DNA of 64,000 nt from Rutidosis leptorrhynchoides (GCF_046630445.1 NC_092341.1:258956001-259020000), one strand, 5' to 3'; counted from the first letter of the stretch, positions 1 through 10,341 are shown. Notes: generated by a model not told the origin, from the letters alone. Translations and numbers: made by a program.

Positions 1-207
1 TGTCATTTTATTTATCGTACTTTAAATTATCGCACTTTTATTTTTACGTTTTACTTGTTTTGTTTAATTATCGCACTTTTAATTATCGTAATTTACTTTA
101 CGCTTTAAATTAAGTCATATTTATATTTAATATTTTACATTAGATTTTAATTGTGATATAAGACGTAAAATCGACAAACCGGTCATTAAACGGTAAAACC
201 CCCCTTT

Positions 208-208
<1 letters not shown>
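1..208. other. AT-rich sequence, no gene seen
   Basis: AT-rich DNA with repeated short phrases such as 'attatcgcactttta'. It contains no convincing ORF and no recognisable element end. It may be part of the same degraded LTR element as the remnant at 419-646, but I cannot show that. Confidence 0.4.
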
Positions 209-646
<438 letters not shown>

Positions 647-1135
647 GTATGTCTATGTATGTATTTATCTCCATGTGGTGGGATTTATGCATTTTCTTAG
701 TATGTATATGTATGGGTATGCAGGTATGTATGTGTATGTATGGCTGTTTCTGTGTATATGTACTCATGTTTATGCATGTATGTTTAATTTGTTTTGGGTA
801 GATATGTTCATGTTTGTTTGTATGTGTGCATATATGTTTGCATTTTACATGTTTATGGATGCATGCATGGGGGTTTTTGTATGTAGGTTATGTATGTTTA
901 TGTACGTATGTATGTGTATGTAGGGATGTTTATATGTATGAATGCGTGTATGTGTGTATGTATGTATGTATGTATGTATTTATGTATTTATGTATGTATG
1001 TGTGTATGTATGATTGTATGTACGTATGTATGTTTCCATGTATGCGTGTTTTATGTATGTTTAGGTAAGGATTTATGTACGTATGTATGTAGATATGTAT
1101 GCTTAGGTGTGTTTTTACGTGTTTGTATGGGGTCA
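647..1135. repeat. Degenerate (TATG)n / (TGTA)n low-complexity block
   Basis: Nearly 500 bp built from imperfect ATGT/GTAT tetramers, cleanest around 950-1010. The overlapping ORFs here (Met/Tyr/Cys/Val-rich on one strand, Ile/His/Thr/Tyr-rich on the other) are products of the repeat, not genes. Confidence 0.9.
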
Positions 1136-1232
1136 TATATGTTTATTGCTAGTGTAGTGTTGCATTTATTGATATGTCATGACCTATGTCCTGAGCTCCG
1201 CACAGCACTCCTAAGGTACATACCTTTTTTTA

Positions 1233-1235
<3 letters not shown>

Positions 1236-1287
<52 letters not shown>
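1236..1287. repeat. (AT)n microsatellite
   Basis: An uninterrupted run of AT dinucleotides directly before the first unit of the 191-bp tandem duplication. Confidence 0.95.
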
Positions 1288-1289
<2 letters not shown>

Positions 1290-1663
1290 AAATGCTAAAT
1301 GAGTAAAAATTTAACGTCCAATAGTATATATATCAATATCAATAAACGATTAAATTAAGACGAATGAAGTATAAAACATTAATATAAAAAGATATTTTAT
1401 TAAATGCTCAAAAATATTTGAAAAGAAAGAGTTATGTTATTGAAGAAAAAAAGAACAGTAGCAGGTGACATTATATATTGAAATGCTAAATGGGTAAAAA
1501 TTTAACATCCAATAGTATATATATCAATATCAATAAACTATTAAATTAAGACGAATGAAGTAAAAAACATTAATATAAAAAGATATTTTATTAAATGCTC
1601 AAAAATATTTGAAAAGAAAGAGTTATGTTAGTGAAGGGAAAAAGAACAGTAGCAGGTGACATT
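1287..1663. repeat. Tandem duplication, period about 191 bp, two units
   Basis: The segment beginning 'ttgaaatgctaaatgag' at about 1287 recurs at about 1478 and runs on to 'cagtagcaggtgaca' in both units, with only scattered substitutions. No coding potential is visible. It looks like a local duplication or a two-copy satellite monomer. Confidence 0.9.
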
Positions 1664-1944
1664 TAATGAGTAAAACGGCAAGGGAACTAATGCTATACGA
1701 CTAAAAACGTAATACCCGATGGTAAATATCAAATATCAATATTTTGAGCCTTTGTACTCCACTTGACGTATGACGCATTTTTTTTCTTAAAGAGACACCT
1801 TTTAAACATAAACATAATATATTAAATTAAGTAGAATTTGTTTGAAATGTACAATTGGGAGGTGCTTATCCGAGTACTCTAGTTGCACATTGTTATTCTC
1901 AAATATACTATTAGGTGGACGACTAGCTGACGTTAAAAGTGTTA

Positions 1945-2150
1945 CTCTCTCCATCATCAGATAAAAAAAACATAGTTTAAGAAATTGTTATAAAAGTATT
2001 GTACTTTTTCTTTCTCATTTAATTATATCCACATACATTAAGGGCATAATAGATCTTCATTCTCTTATTCTTTTCTATTTATGAAAGTGGACAATCAATT
2101 TGGTATATCTTAAAATGAAATACTGGACAATAAATTAGGGACGGAGAGAG
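1945..2150. mobile_element. Stowaway-like MITE (Tc1/mariner type), TA target duplication
   Basis: The left end is CTCTCTCCATC and the right end is GACGGAGAGAG, which are inverted repeats of each other with one mismatch. Both ends are flanked by TA (1943-1944 and 2151-2152). The right end context 'ttagggacggagagagtac' is the typical Stowaway terminus. The element is 206 bp, AT-rich and has no ORF, so it is non-autonomous. Confidence 0.75.
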
Positions 2151-2290
2151 TACTTCAGAAAATTCGTCAAACAAAAACTCACAAACGGCAGAATCTTTAT
2201 GTAATATGATTCTTTTCAACTATAATCGTTTGGTTGATTGAAAAGGAACATTGACCAATTAACGGGAATGGACAAACTATTAAAAAACAT

Positions 2291-2745
2291 TGTTGGAAAA
2301 TGATCTGATGAGTCAAAATGTTTTTGCAGGAGTTTAGAGTCTGAATGTTAGAGTCTGGAGTTGCAGAATCTGTTGTGGTCAACGGTTTAATTACTTGATA
2401 ATGAAGCTATGGGAATTCTGGAGATCTGGATAAATATTTAGAAGATCACGTTTTGATTTGATATTATCTCTAGAAGATAAACACTGATTTGTTTAGAATA
2501 TTAATAAGTTTAAGTTTATCTTTTCCTATTTTCTAGTCAAGTAGTTTTGGAAACCAAATCATAAATATTTGGTTTATCTTGTATAAATAGGGGTACGATG
2601 ATTCTGTATTTTGTATCTTTTGAAGCATGAATACTTTTTTCTCTTATTCTATCAATTCGTGTTCTCTCAATTTCATGTTCATATAATTCTTATTTATTGT
2701 TTATTGAGAGTCTTGTGTTCATAATCAAGTTATTGTGAACTAATA
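2291..2745 (+). repeat. 5' LTR of the Sirevirus element
   Basis: Starts TGTTGGAAAA and ends AACTAATA, as fixed by the target duplication and by alignment with the 3' LTR at 11773-12227. The terminal dinucleotides are TG...TA rather than the usual TG...CA. A TATA box lies about 160 bp before its end. It contains two AGAGTCTG motifs close to its start. Confidence 0.95.
2582..2589 (+). promoter_or_regulatory. TATA box of the 5' LTR promoter
   Basis: TATAAATA followed by a GGGG and a T-rich stretch, in the U3/R region of the LTR. The identical sequence occurs in the 3' LTR. It would drive the genomic transcript through gag and pol. Confidence 0.7.
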
Positions 2746-2747
2746 AC

Positions 2748-2759
2748 TGGTATCAGAGC
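2748..2759 (+). other. Primer-binding site (initiator tRNA-Met)
   Basis: TGGTATCAGAGC, complementary to the 3' end of plant initiator tRNA-Met, two bases after the 5' LTR. This is the standard PBS for copia elements. Confidence 0.95.
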
Positions 2760-2815
2760 GGGTTTGGTGTAAATCCAACTTGGTAATCTTAAAACGATCC
2801 ATACTTTGATTTAAG

Positions 2816-4024
2816 ATGTCTACCAGTTCCATCACAACTCCAGTTATGGCTGGAAAAGGTGTGCCAATTTTCGATGGCACAGACTTTGCAACTTGGAAGC
2901 TAAAAGTTCTATGGTTTCTTGGTTCGATTCATGAAGATGCTGAACAAGTTCTTACAGTAGGACCTATTATACCTGGTACAATGGTTGAAGCTGTTCCTGC
3001 TACAAGTACTGTTGCTGCTCAACCTGCTTATCTTCGTGAAAAACCAAGAGATAAGTGGACAGAAGCAGAAGCCATAAAGTTCAAGCTTGATAGCAAGATA
3101 AGGAGTATTATAGGTAATGGTGTTACTGTTCCAATTCTCAGGAAGATCAGTCATGCTAAAACTGCAAAAGCTATGTGGGATCTCTTGCTCAATGATTATG
3201 AAGGAGTCACAGTTGTTAAGACTCAGAAGAAGAAGAATCTGATAAGGTGTTATGAAAATTTTGCTGCTCAGCCTAAAGAATCCTTGAGTGATCTTCATTC
3301 AAGATTTCAGGTTCTGATTAATGATCTTGAAAGTGTTGGTGTAGAGAAAACACAACAAGTGTTGTGTCAAAAATTCATTGAATTGCTACCTTCAAACTTT
3401 GAATCTGTGATTACATCCATGGTAATCAGTGAGAAGATAGACAGTTATGAATTGAGTGAATTGTTTGGCATACTGTCAAACTTTGAAGAATCACAGTTGA
3501 AGAACAAGATCAATGCTAAGAAGGTGGTTAAAGATCCAGAAGCTGCATTAATAGCTACTACTAAGAAGAATAAGCAATTATTCTCAAGTTATTCTAGTAA
3601 GGTTGATTCTGAAAGTGATGAGACCTCTGATGATAGTGATTCTGATGAAGATGAGGAGATTCAAGATCTGGAAAGTCAAGTGGCTCTTTTGACACAAAGG
3701 ATTGAGCAGAAGAAGTTTGGTTTTAAGAAGGGTAAAGGCAAGAGTACATTTGATCCAAAGAAAGCTAAATGTTTCAAGTGTGGTAAGGTAGGTCATATAG
3801 CTGCTGATTGCTGGTCCAAGAATGAAGGAGGTTCAAATTTCAACAAACCTGTTAACAAAGCAAGAAAGTACAAGCTCAAGTACAAGAAGATGAAAAGTGA
3901 AGCAGAAAAGTTGAAGAATAAAGAACAGGAGAAAGCATTGTACACAGAAGCATGGGAAGATGAAGATTCATCATCTGATGATGAAGAGGATAAGTGTCTG
4001 ATGGATATAATTGAAAAAGGATAG
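2816..4024 (+). CDS. gag: Retrotransposon Gag, UBN2 family with CCHC zinc knuckle
   Basis: A 402-residue nucleocapsid precursor that would package element RNA into cytoplasmic particles. The first ATG after the PBS is used. A UBN2/retrotransposon-gag type region covers about residues 80-235. An acidic Ser/Asp/Glu block follows at about 263-285, then a short coiled-coil stretch. A single zinc knuckle has C319, C322, H327 and C332. The C-terminus is again very acidic, as is common in this lineage. The frame closes at TAG 4022-4024, while the downstream frame (+1) is already open from 4011. It is therefore either joined to the next ORF by a frameshift or separated by a one-base indel. Confidence 0.92.
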   Translation: MSTSSITTPVMAGKGVPIFDGTDFATWKLKVLWFLGSIHEDAEQVLTVGPIIPGTMVEAVPATSTVAAQPAYLREKPRDKWTEAEAIKFKLDSKIRSIIGNGVTVPILRKISHAKTAKAMWDLLLNDYEGVTVVKTQKKKNLIRCYENFAAQPKESLSDLHSRFQVLINDLESVGVEKTQQVLCQKFIELLPSNFESVITSMVISEKIDSYELSELFGILSNFEESQLKNKINAKKVVKDPEAALIATTKKNKQLFSSYSSKVDSESDETSDDSDSDEDEEIQDLESQVALLTQRIEQKKFGFKKGKGKSTFDPKKAKCFKCGKVGHIAADCWSKNEGGSNFNKPVNKARKYKLKYKKMKSEAEKLKNKEQEKALYTEAWEDEDSSSDDEEDKCLMDIIEKG

Positions 4025-5105
4025 TGGTTCTAGCAAGTTTGAGGAAGATTTGAAAGCTATTGAGAAGATGGATAAAGACTCTACTTGTAATAAAGGTTCT
4101 GCCTATAAGGTACAAAACTTTGTAAACTATCTTGATAATGAAAAAGTGAGAATGTTTCAGTATTTGTTGCTTGATTTCAATTGGTGCTTAGAGGATAGTG
4201 ACAGGTTAAGAACACAGATCTTTGAGCTTAAGAACACCATCAAAGATAAAGATGCTGAAATTAAAGTATTAAAAGAATGTGAGGTAAAACTTGACACATA
4301 TAAAATGGCATATTCAGAAGAAACTAAAAGGTTAAATACTGAATTAGGAAGATCAATTAAAAAGGCAAACCATTATGAAAATATTTGCAAATCTTGGTGT
4401 GTTTCTTCCAAAAAGAATTCTGATGCTATTGCTAAACAAATTCCAAATGATGTCAAAGCTATACTTGGTGAAAACTACACATTAGATAATAATGTGGAAG
4501 TTGATCCTATTATATTTAAGCCTGACATTTTACCAAATACTTTTGTAAAATTTGATGGTGAGAAAAAGATTTTAACTAATGCTTTTGTAAGATCATCTGA
4601 GTTTGTAAAATCATTAGAACCTGTTAAACCTTCAGAGGCTATAATTTTAGACTGCAGAAATCCATCAGAGTCTGAACTATTGAAACCTTCAGACTCTAAC
4701 AGTTTAGTCTCTAAAAGTGAAAGTGTATGTTCTGACCTAGTATCTTACACCCAAGAATCAAGTAGCATAAGTGATACTGAATCATCTTCTGATAGTGACA
4801 TTTGTCCAGATCCTAAATGGTCAACTAAAAGAAAGTCAGAGTCAAAACAAGCTAAGACTATAAAAAAACTGAAAAGGAGAATTTCAAAGCTTAATGAAAG
4901 ATTAAAGGGTCATGAAAAATTCTCAAAATCATCTTGTTTTCCTGAAAATTTTAAAAAGGTATGGAAACCTAAAGTTTGTGAAAATAAAGGTGTTTTAAAA
5001 ACAGTTGTGGATAAGTTGATCTGGATTGGTAATAAAGCTTTTGTCTGGAGGGTTAAATGCACTCCATCTGAACCCACTGCAAAGTGGGTTCCCCCTAAGA
5101 TTTAA
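4011..5105 (+). CDS. Gag C-terminal extension / Gag-Pol linker, coiled-coil rich
   Basis: A 364-codon open frame overlapping the end of gag by 14 bases, in the +1 frame. No ATG begins it; 4011 is TTG, so it probably depends on frameshifting or is the broken continuation of gag. The product is highly charged: a helical stretch at about residues 60-120 likely to form a coiled coil, a Ser/Glu/Pro-rich middle, and a Lys-rich region at about 265-300. Long charged Gag extensions between zinc knuckle and protease are known in Sireviruses. It lies in the same frame as the protease but is cut off from it by TAA 5103-5105 and TAG 5133-5135. No enzymatic motif is visible. Confidence 0.7.
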   Translation: MKKDSGSSKFEEDLKAIEKMDKDSTCNKGSAYKVQNFVNYLDNEKVRMFQYLLLDFNWCLEDSDRLRTQIFELKNTIKDKDAEIKVLKECEVKLDTYKMAYSEETKRLNTELGRSIKKANHYENICKSWCVSSKKNSDAIAKQIPNDVKAILGENYTLDNNVEVDPIIFKPDILPNTFVKFDGEKKILTNAFVRSSEFVKSLEPVKPSEAIILDCRNPSESELLKPSDSNSLVSKSESVCSDLVSYTQESSSISDTESSSDSDICPDPKWSTKRKSESKQAKTIKKLKRRISKLNERLKGHEKFSKSSCFPENFKKVWKPKVCENKGVLKTVVDKLIWIGNKAFVWRVKCTPSEPTAKWVPPKI

Positions 5106-5135
5106 TCATTTTTCTTTTGCTTGTGTCTTGTGTAG

Positions 5136-7235
5136 CAGGGTAATAAGTGGTATTTAGACAGTGGTTGCTCAAGACACATGACTGGATGCAAAGAGCATCT
5201 TGTAGGGTTTGTAGAAGAAAAAGGTCCTTCTGTGAGATATGGTGATAATTCAGTTGCAAAGACTATTGGTTATGGTACTGTTATTGCTGGAAGTGTTTCA
5301 TTCAAGAAAGTTGCTTTAGTTGAAGGGTTAAAGCATAATCTGCTAAGTGTAAGTCAGATTGCTGATGAAGATTGTGAAATCAGAATAAGAAAGAAAGCTG
5401 GAATTATTTATGATCCAAAAGGAAGACCAACTCTTGTTGCCTGGAGATTCCAAAATGTGTATATGCTGGATTTGGATTCTGTTGATTCTGAAATTGAAAC
5501 ATGCTTGTATTCTCAAACTGTTCCAGAACTTAATTGGCTTTGGCATAAAAGGTTATCTCATCTGAATTTTAAAAATATTAATGAGCTTTCCAAAAAGAAG
5601 CTTGTTAGAGGTTTGCCTCAGCAACCTTTCAAGAAAGATAAACCTTGTTCTGCTTGCATAATGGGTAAACAAACCAAAACAAAGTTTCCCTCAAAATCCC
5701 TAGCCACTATTAGTGATCCACTTCATATGCTTCATATGGATCTATTTGGTCCAATGAACACTAGTAGTCTAGGTGGGAAAAGATATACTTTGGTTGTTGT
5801 TGATGAGTATTCTAGGTTTACCTGGGTTATCTTTTTAGCTGCAAAAAGTGATGCTCCTGAAGAAATCATTAATTTAATCAAGAAAGAGCAGGTTCAAAAA
5901 GGTGTTCTTGTTAAACAATTGAGAAGTGATCATGGCACTGAGTTCAAGAATGTTACTCTAATTGAATTTTGTGAAGAGTCTGGAATTGGTCAAAATTTCT
6001 ATGCTGTTAGAACTCCACAACAAAATGGAGTTGCTGAACGAAGAAATAGAACACTTATTGAAGCAGCCAGAACCATGTTATGCCAATCAAATATTGCACT
6101 CAGATTCTGGGCAGAAGCTGTCAATACAGCTTGTTATACTCAAAACAGGTCATTAATTGCGAAGAGGCATGGCAAAACTTCCTATGAATTGTATTATAAA
6201 AAGGTGCCTACTATTCATTACTTTCATGTATTTGGATGTAAGTGCTATATTTTGAATCAAAGGGATCAGCTTGAGAAGATGAGGCCAAAATCTGATGAAG
6301 GTGTGTTCATTGGTTATTCTTCTATTTCTAAAGCTTATAGAGTGTATAATAAGAGGAGAATGAAGATTGAAGAATCCATTAACGTTTCTTTTGATGAAAG
6401 TCCCATTGAAATGGATCAATCATCTAGTTCTGAGCATTCTACACTTGGTGAATTGTCTAATTTAATTTCTGGAAACAGTGTTCAGACTCTAGATTCAGAG
6501 TCTGAGACAGATGAATTTAATTTGTCTGGATTGAAAAATTCTACAGATAATGCTCTCACTGAAGAAGTTCAACAAGAAGATGAGCCAAGTGTTACTCATG
6601 AAGATGATCAACCTTCTAATACTACTTTGAATCCTGTTGTTCCTATCAGAAAATCTTCTAGAAATATTGTTATTCCAAAGCATCTTGAAGATTATGTTGT
6701 AGATCCTACTGGTTTACCTAAAACTGGTTCTTCATCTCAGACACCTGTGTCTGATTTTGCAATTGCTAATTATTGTTTCTTCTCAAATTTTCTTTCACTC
6801 ATTGAACCCAAAGAAGTAGATGAAGCATTGGCTGACAATGATTGGGTTGAAGCTATGACTGAAGAATTGACTGAGTTTGAAAGAAATGATGTGTGGGAAT
6901 TGGTTCCAAAACCTGAAGGTAAAACTGCAATTGGTACTAAATGGGTTTACAGAAACAAGGTTGATAAAGATGGTATTGTGGTTAGAAATAAAGCAAGACT
7001 AGTGGCTCAAGGGTACAGACAAGAAGAAGGTATAGATTATGATGAGACCTTTGCTCCTGTTGCTAGAATTGAAGCAATCAGATTGTTTCTAGCATATGCT
7101 TCAGATAAAGATTTTGTGGTGTTTCAAATGGATGTAAAGAGTGCTTTTCTGAATGGTATATTGCAAGAAGAGGTGTATGTAAAGAAACCTCCTGGTTTCA
7201 AAATAAGAAGTTTCCCAAGCATGTCTACAGATTGA
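5136..7235 (+). CDS. pol: Pol part 1: protease end, integrase, N-terminal RT
   Basis: The open frame starts after TAG 5133-5135. The aspartic protease signature LDSGC has its Asp codon at 5157-5159, upstream of the first ATG at 5178, so ATG 5178 is not the true start. Counting from that ATG, a GAG-pre-integrase zinc site has H123, H128, C157 and C160. The integrase core has D188, D251 and E287, giving the DD35E spacing, with the GVAERRNRT signature. A long acidic linker follows, then the copia RT N-terminus (about 545-670) with the ARLVAQG and ETFAPVAR motifs. The frame is lost at about 7198-7205: downstream RT continues in the -1 frame, consistent with a one-base deletion, and the last residues before the stop at 7233-7235 are out of frame. 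Confidence 0.93.
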   Translation, partial: QGNKWYLDSGCSRHMTGCKEHLVGFVEEKGPSVRYGDNSVAKTIGYGTVIAGSVSFKKVALVEGLKHNLLSVSQIADEDCEIRIRKKAGIIYDPKGRPTLVAWRFQNVYMLDLDSVDSEIETCLYSQTVPELNWLWHKRLSHLNFKNINELSKKKLVRGLPQQPFKKDKPCSACIMGKQTKTKFPSKSLATISDPLHMLHMDLFGPMNTSSLGGKRYTLVVVDEYSRFTWVIFLAAKSDAPEEIINLIKKEQVQKGVLVKQLRSDHGTEFKNVTLIEFCEESGIGQNFYAVRTPQQNGVAERRNRTLIEAARTMLCQSNIALRFWAEAVNTACYTQNRSLIAKRHGKTSYELYYKKVPTIHYFHVFGCKCYILNQRDQLEKMRPKSDEGVFIGYSSISKAYRVYNKRRMKIEESINVSFDESPIEMDQSSSSEHSTLGELSNLISGNSVQTLDSESETDEFNLSGLKNSTDNALTEEVQQEDEPSVTHEDDQPSNTTLNPVVPIRKSSRNIVIPKHLEDYVVDPTGLPKTGSSSQTPVSDFAIANYCFFSNFLSLIEPKEVDEALADNDWVEAMTEELTEFERNDVWELVPKPEGKTAIGTKWVYRNKVDKDGIVVRNKARLVAQGYRQEEGIDYDETFAPVARIEAIRLFLAYASDKDFVVFQMDVKSAFLNGILQEEVYVKKPPGFKIRSFPSMSTD

Positions 7236-8359
7236 AGAAAGCACTGTATGGTCTGAAACAAGCTCCCAGAGCCTGGTATGATACTTTGTCAACATTTCTT
7301 TTGGAAAAGAAATTTTCTAGAGGAGCTATTGACAAAACTTTATTCATCAAAAAGGAGAAAGGTGATGTGTTACTAGTTCAAATTTATGTTGATGACATTA
7401 TTTTTGGGTCTACTAATCCAATTTTGAGAAAATGGTTTTCAGATATAATGTCTAAAGAATATAGGATGAGTAACTTGTGTACTTTAAACTATTTTCTTGG
7501 GCTACAAATTAAGCAGAGTCAAGAGGGTATTTTTATTAACCAAAGTAATTATGTTTCTGATATGCTTACTAAATATGGTTTTAAAAATTGTTCCTCTTTA
7601 AGAACCCCAATGAGTATTTCTGAAAAACTTGATAAAGATGAATCTGGAAAACCAACTTGTCAATCAACCTATAGAGGTATGATTGGATCTTTGTTATACT
7701 TAACTGCTAGTAGACCTGATATAATGTTTGCTACATGTATGTGTGCACGTTATCAGTCAGATCCTAAAGAGTCTCATTATAAGGCTGTGAAAAGAATTTT
7801 TAGGTACCTGAAAGGTACTCCTAACCTGGGTCTTTGGTATGCAAAAGACTCGGGGTTTGATCTAATTGGTTACACAGATGCAGACTATGCAGGTTGTAAG
7901 TTAGACAGAAAAAGCACATCTGGTGGTTGTCAATTGTTAGGTGGTAAATTGGTGAGTTGGTCAAGTAAAAAGCAAAATTCAGTGGCCACTTCAACAGCAG
8001 AAGCTGAATATGTAGCTGCAGGGAGCTGTTGTGCTCAATTGCTTTGGATGCAACATCAACTATTGGATTTTGGATTAACTTTAACCAAAACTCCAATCAT
8101 GTGTGATAATGAAAGTGCTATTGCTATTACTGAAAATCCAGTGTTTCATTCCAGGACTAAGCATATAGAGATCAGGCATCATTTTATAAGAGATTGTGTT
8201 GAGAAAGGCAAAGTGGAGTTAAAACATATTGGCACAAAAGATCAACTGGCAGATATTTTTACTAAGGCACTTCCTGAAGAGAGGCATTTTTATCTTCTTG
8301 AAAAACTTGGTATGCTAAATCCTTCAACAGAAATGTTGACAAGTGAAGATACTCTCTAA
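7232..8359 (+). CDS. pol: Pol part 2: RT palm with YVDD, RNase H
   Basis: Continuation of the RT in the -1 frame relative to part 1. The first residues contain the conserved [15 protein letters not shown] block. The RT catalytic YVDD is at residues 52-55, and the copia connection domain follows. RNase H has D216 in YTDADYAG, E257 in STAEAEY and D292 in CDNESA. The end 'LADIFTKAL..' is typical of copia Pol C-termini, so nothing is missing at the 3' end. TTG 7232 is only where the open frame begins to be useful, not a real start. With the upstream frameshift this copy cannot make a full Pol without recoding. Confidence 0.93.
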   Translation: MKKALYGLKQAPRAWYDTLSTFLLEKKFSRGAIDKTLFIKKEKGDVLLVQIYVDDIIFGSTNPILRKWFSDIMSKEYRMSNLCTLNYFLGLQIKQSQEGIFINQSNYVSDMLTKYGFKNCSSLRTPMSISEKLDKDESGKPTCQSTYRGMIGSLLYLTASRPDIMFATCMCARYQSDPKESHYKAVKRIFRYLKGTPNLGLWYAKDSGFDLIGYTDADYAGCKLDRKSTSGGCQLLGGKLVSWSSKKQNSVATSTAEAEYVAAGSCCAQLLWMQHQLLDFGLTLTKTPIMCDNESAIAITENPVFHSRTKHIEIRHHFIRDCVEKGKVELKHIGTKDQLADIFTKALPEERHFYLLEKLGMLNPSTEMLTSEDTL

Positions 8360-8371
8360 TTATGTTGTTGT

Positions 8372-8391
8372 AAAAAAAAAAAAAAAAAAAA
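8372..8391 (+). repeat. A20 run just after pol
   Basis: Twenty A residues 12 bases after the pol stop. It precedes a segment unlike the coding regions and could mark an old reverse-transcribed junction, although simple slippage is as likely. Confidence 0.8.
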
Positions 8392-8418
8392 GGTAGAGTC
8401 TGATTTCCAGAGTCTGGA

Positions 8419-8688
8419 TGACGTCATGTTTTCCAGAGTCTAAGGTTATTTACTTTCTTTTGTATTTTTGTGTATTTTTATTTTGTTTTAAAAAGAAAAA
8501 GGATTATTTTAAAAGGGGTAAACGGTAAATAAGTTGGAGGGTTAAAAGTAACTTTTTGAAATCTTGTTAGGATATAAATATCCCTCCATCTCTCTTCATC
8601 GATTTCAATTTTAAAACCCTAAATCCCTTTTACGTTCTTAACTTCAAAATTCCCTCAATTTTACTGCAATTTTCTTCGATCAAGCACA
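8419..8688 (+). promoter_or_regulatory. Promoter-like block between pol and env-position ORF
   Basis: A perfect bZIP-type palindrome TGACGTCA lies at 8419-8426, and TATAAATA at 8573-8580. A CT-rich leader follows, including the telo-box AAACCCTAA at 8614-8622, and then the ATG at 8689. The order and spacing look like a plant promoter and 5' leader. Translation of the downstream ORF from the genomic RNA would otherwise need an unusual mechanism, so a separate transcript is a reasonable hypothesis. I see no direct evidence of use. Confidence 0.45.
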
Positions 8689-9795
8689 ATGGCACGCACA
8701 AAGTATATTCCTTTTGTTCTAGTACCCACTCCAAACATGATCCGAGCTGTGGAGATCAAAGCTAACAAAGATGTTATGGTATCGGAGAATAATCGAGTTG
8801 CTTGCGACACTATTCCAGAGAATTTTGTGAATGAGGGCTATGAAGAGTTGATTGAGTTCATGCATAATCATCCACTAAGGGAAGCTTTCTTCAAAACGAC
8901 CACAATGTATCCTAAATTGTTAGCTGAGTTTTGGTACACCTGTGTTGGTAATAGGGAGGCAAGAACGCTTACAGGGACATACAGGAATGGTAACAACACT
9001 CTTGTCCTTACTGAAAATCATCTAAGGTTAGCTTTAAACTTACCAATGCAAAACGATTATGTTAGAACAACTTCTAAATCAGTTGCTAGGTTAAGCTTTA
9101 ATATGGTTGGTCAACAATTGACCGATTCAACTGTTAAAACAAGTATGTTTTCACCTCGTTGGATGTTTTTATTGTCTAATGTTGTAAGGAGTTTGAGTTT
9201 CAAAAGTGGTAGTTTGACTGAAATCAATGATTTTGAGGCTTTCTTGTTTCATGCAATTGTTACTGGGAGGAATATAGATTTTGCCAGGTTATATTTCAAT
9301 GAGATGTTGTTGCTAGCTGAAAGAACACCAAGAGATCATAATGTTCCATTCATAAGGATTTTAAGTTTGATGATAGAACAGGCTATGACTCCTAATTTGT
9401 ATGATGGGTTAAGGGTGTTCAGGGTTTATGAATTTACAGCTGTTCCTGAGTGTAGTACAAGGATGTTTCATAATCACATCAACAACAATGAAATTGGACT
9501 TACTCCAGCTATGCTTCAGTGGATCAACAATGGTCAACCAGCTCAACCTGGTCAACCAGATCAACCTTTAGATCATGAGCAATCAGGGTCTGAAGGGGAA
9601 TCACATGCAGGGTCTGATCATCCAGGATCTGCAGGTGATCAAAACATTGATCAACCACTTATAGAATCTGATCATTCTGATTCTGCCCCCCCAGTTACTC
9701 CACCACACAATGTTCAACAAACAGAGCAGGCAGAAGGGATGGATGAGGAAATCCCACTCAATTCAAACCCACCTTCTCCCACTGCTCAAGAATAA
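8689..9795 (+). CDS. Env-position ORF, N-terminal part (Sirevirus extra ORF)
   Basis: A 368-codon ORF with a good ATG after the promoter-like leader. The N-terminal 260 residues are well structured in composition, with hydrophobic patches (for example around residues 155-175). From about 275 on it becomes Pro/Gln/Ser/Asp-rich and looks disordered. I see no clear signal peptide and no strong single membrane helix. In Sireviruses the ORF in this place has been called env-like, but the function is unproven and I make no claim of envelope activity. It stops at TAA 9793-9795, and the same frame continues open beyond, so this is likely the first segment of one longer protein. Confidence 0.75.
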   Translation: MARTKYIPFVLVPTPNMIRAVEIKANKDVMVSENNRVACDTIPENFVNEGYEELIEFMHNHPLREAFFKTTTMYPKLLAEFWYTCVGNREARTLTGTYRNGNNTLVLTENHLRLALNLPMQNDYVRTTSKSVARLSFNMVGQQLTDSTVKTSMFSPRWMFLLSNVVRSLSFKSGSLTEINDFEAFLFHAIVTGRNIDFARLYFNEMLLLAERTPRDHNVPFIRILSLMIEQAMTPNLYDGLRVFRVYEFTAVPECSTRMFHNHINNNEIGLTPAMLQWINNGQPAQPGQPDQPLDHEQSGSEGESHAGSDHPGSAGDQNIDQPLIESDHSDSAPPVTPPHNVQQTEQAEGMDEEIPLNSNPPSPTAQE

Positions 9796-10341
9796 AATTC
9801 TTCATTAAACAACCTTGTGAGCTCACCAGCTCATACTGAGAATATTCACATGTCTGCAAACCTAGTTGTTCCAGCACCCATAGATGCACATCAAACATCT
9901 ATTAGGCAAGGTGCTGCAAGTACAACTCCACCACCTCTGCTAGAGGTTGGTGAGGGGAGTACTTTAACCTAGCCTGAACCTACTAGGATAGTGAGCTTGG
10001 ATAACCTCATTACAGTTACTGAGCCAACCCCCTCAGATAACTTAACTCAAGTCCCAATCCTGGACTTATCAAACCAAACTCAAGACCAATCTATGGCTAA
10101 ACCTACCTCAGACATCAGTCTGCCACCTCTCTCTCAAAATGTCCAATCCTTACACATTCTTGCACAGGCTGCCAATGCTTCATTCAGATCACAGGATGAA
10201 GTACAGGCCTCAAAAGCTTCTTTGTCCAAGGATCACCCTACTTCACAACAGGAAGGTGTTGAGGACATACAACCTTTCTCAATCACAACTGGTTCTACAT
10301 TGCAGGCTGAGGCACCAGTCACAGAGGTTGGCCTATCTTAG
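9796..10341 (+). pseudogene. Env-position ORF, middle part, cut by stop codons
   Basis: The same reading frame as the preceding ORF, open from 9796 to TAG 9970-9972 and again to TAG 10339-10341. The encoded peptide is low in complexity, rich in Ser, Thr, Gln and Pro, and matches the disordered character of the end of the first part. All three stops in this frame (9793, 9970, 10339) can arise from a Gln codon by one C-to-T change. There is no frameshift, which supports a single original ORF. Confidence 0.65.

Noticed and set aside
675..1306. Overlapping ORFs of 60-138 codons on both strands
   Set aside because: Made entirely of (TATG)n and (AT)n repeats; composition is Met/Tyr/Val/Cys or Ile/His/Thr repeats with no domain.
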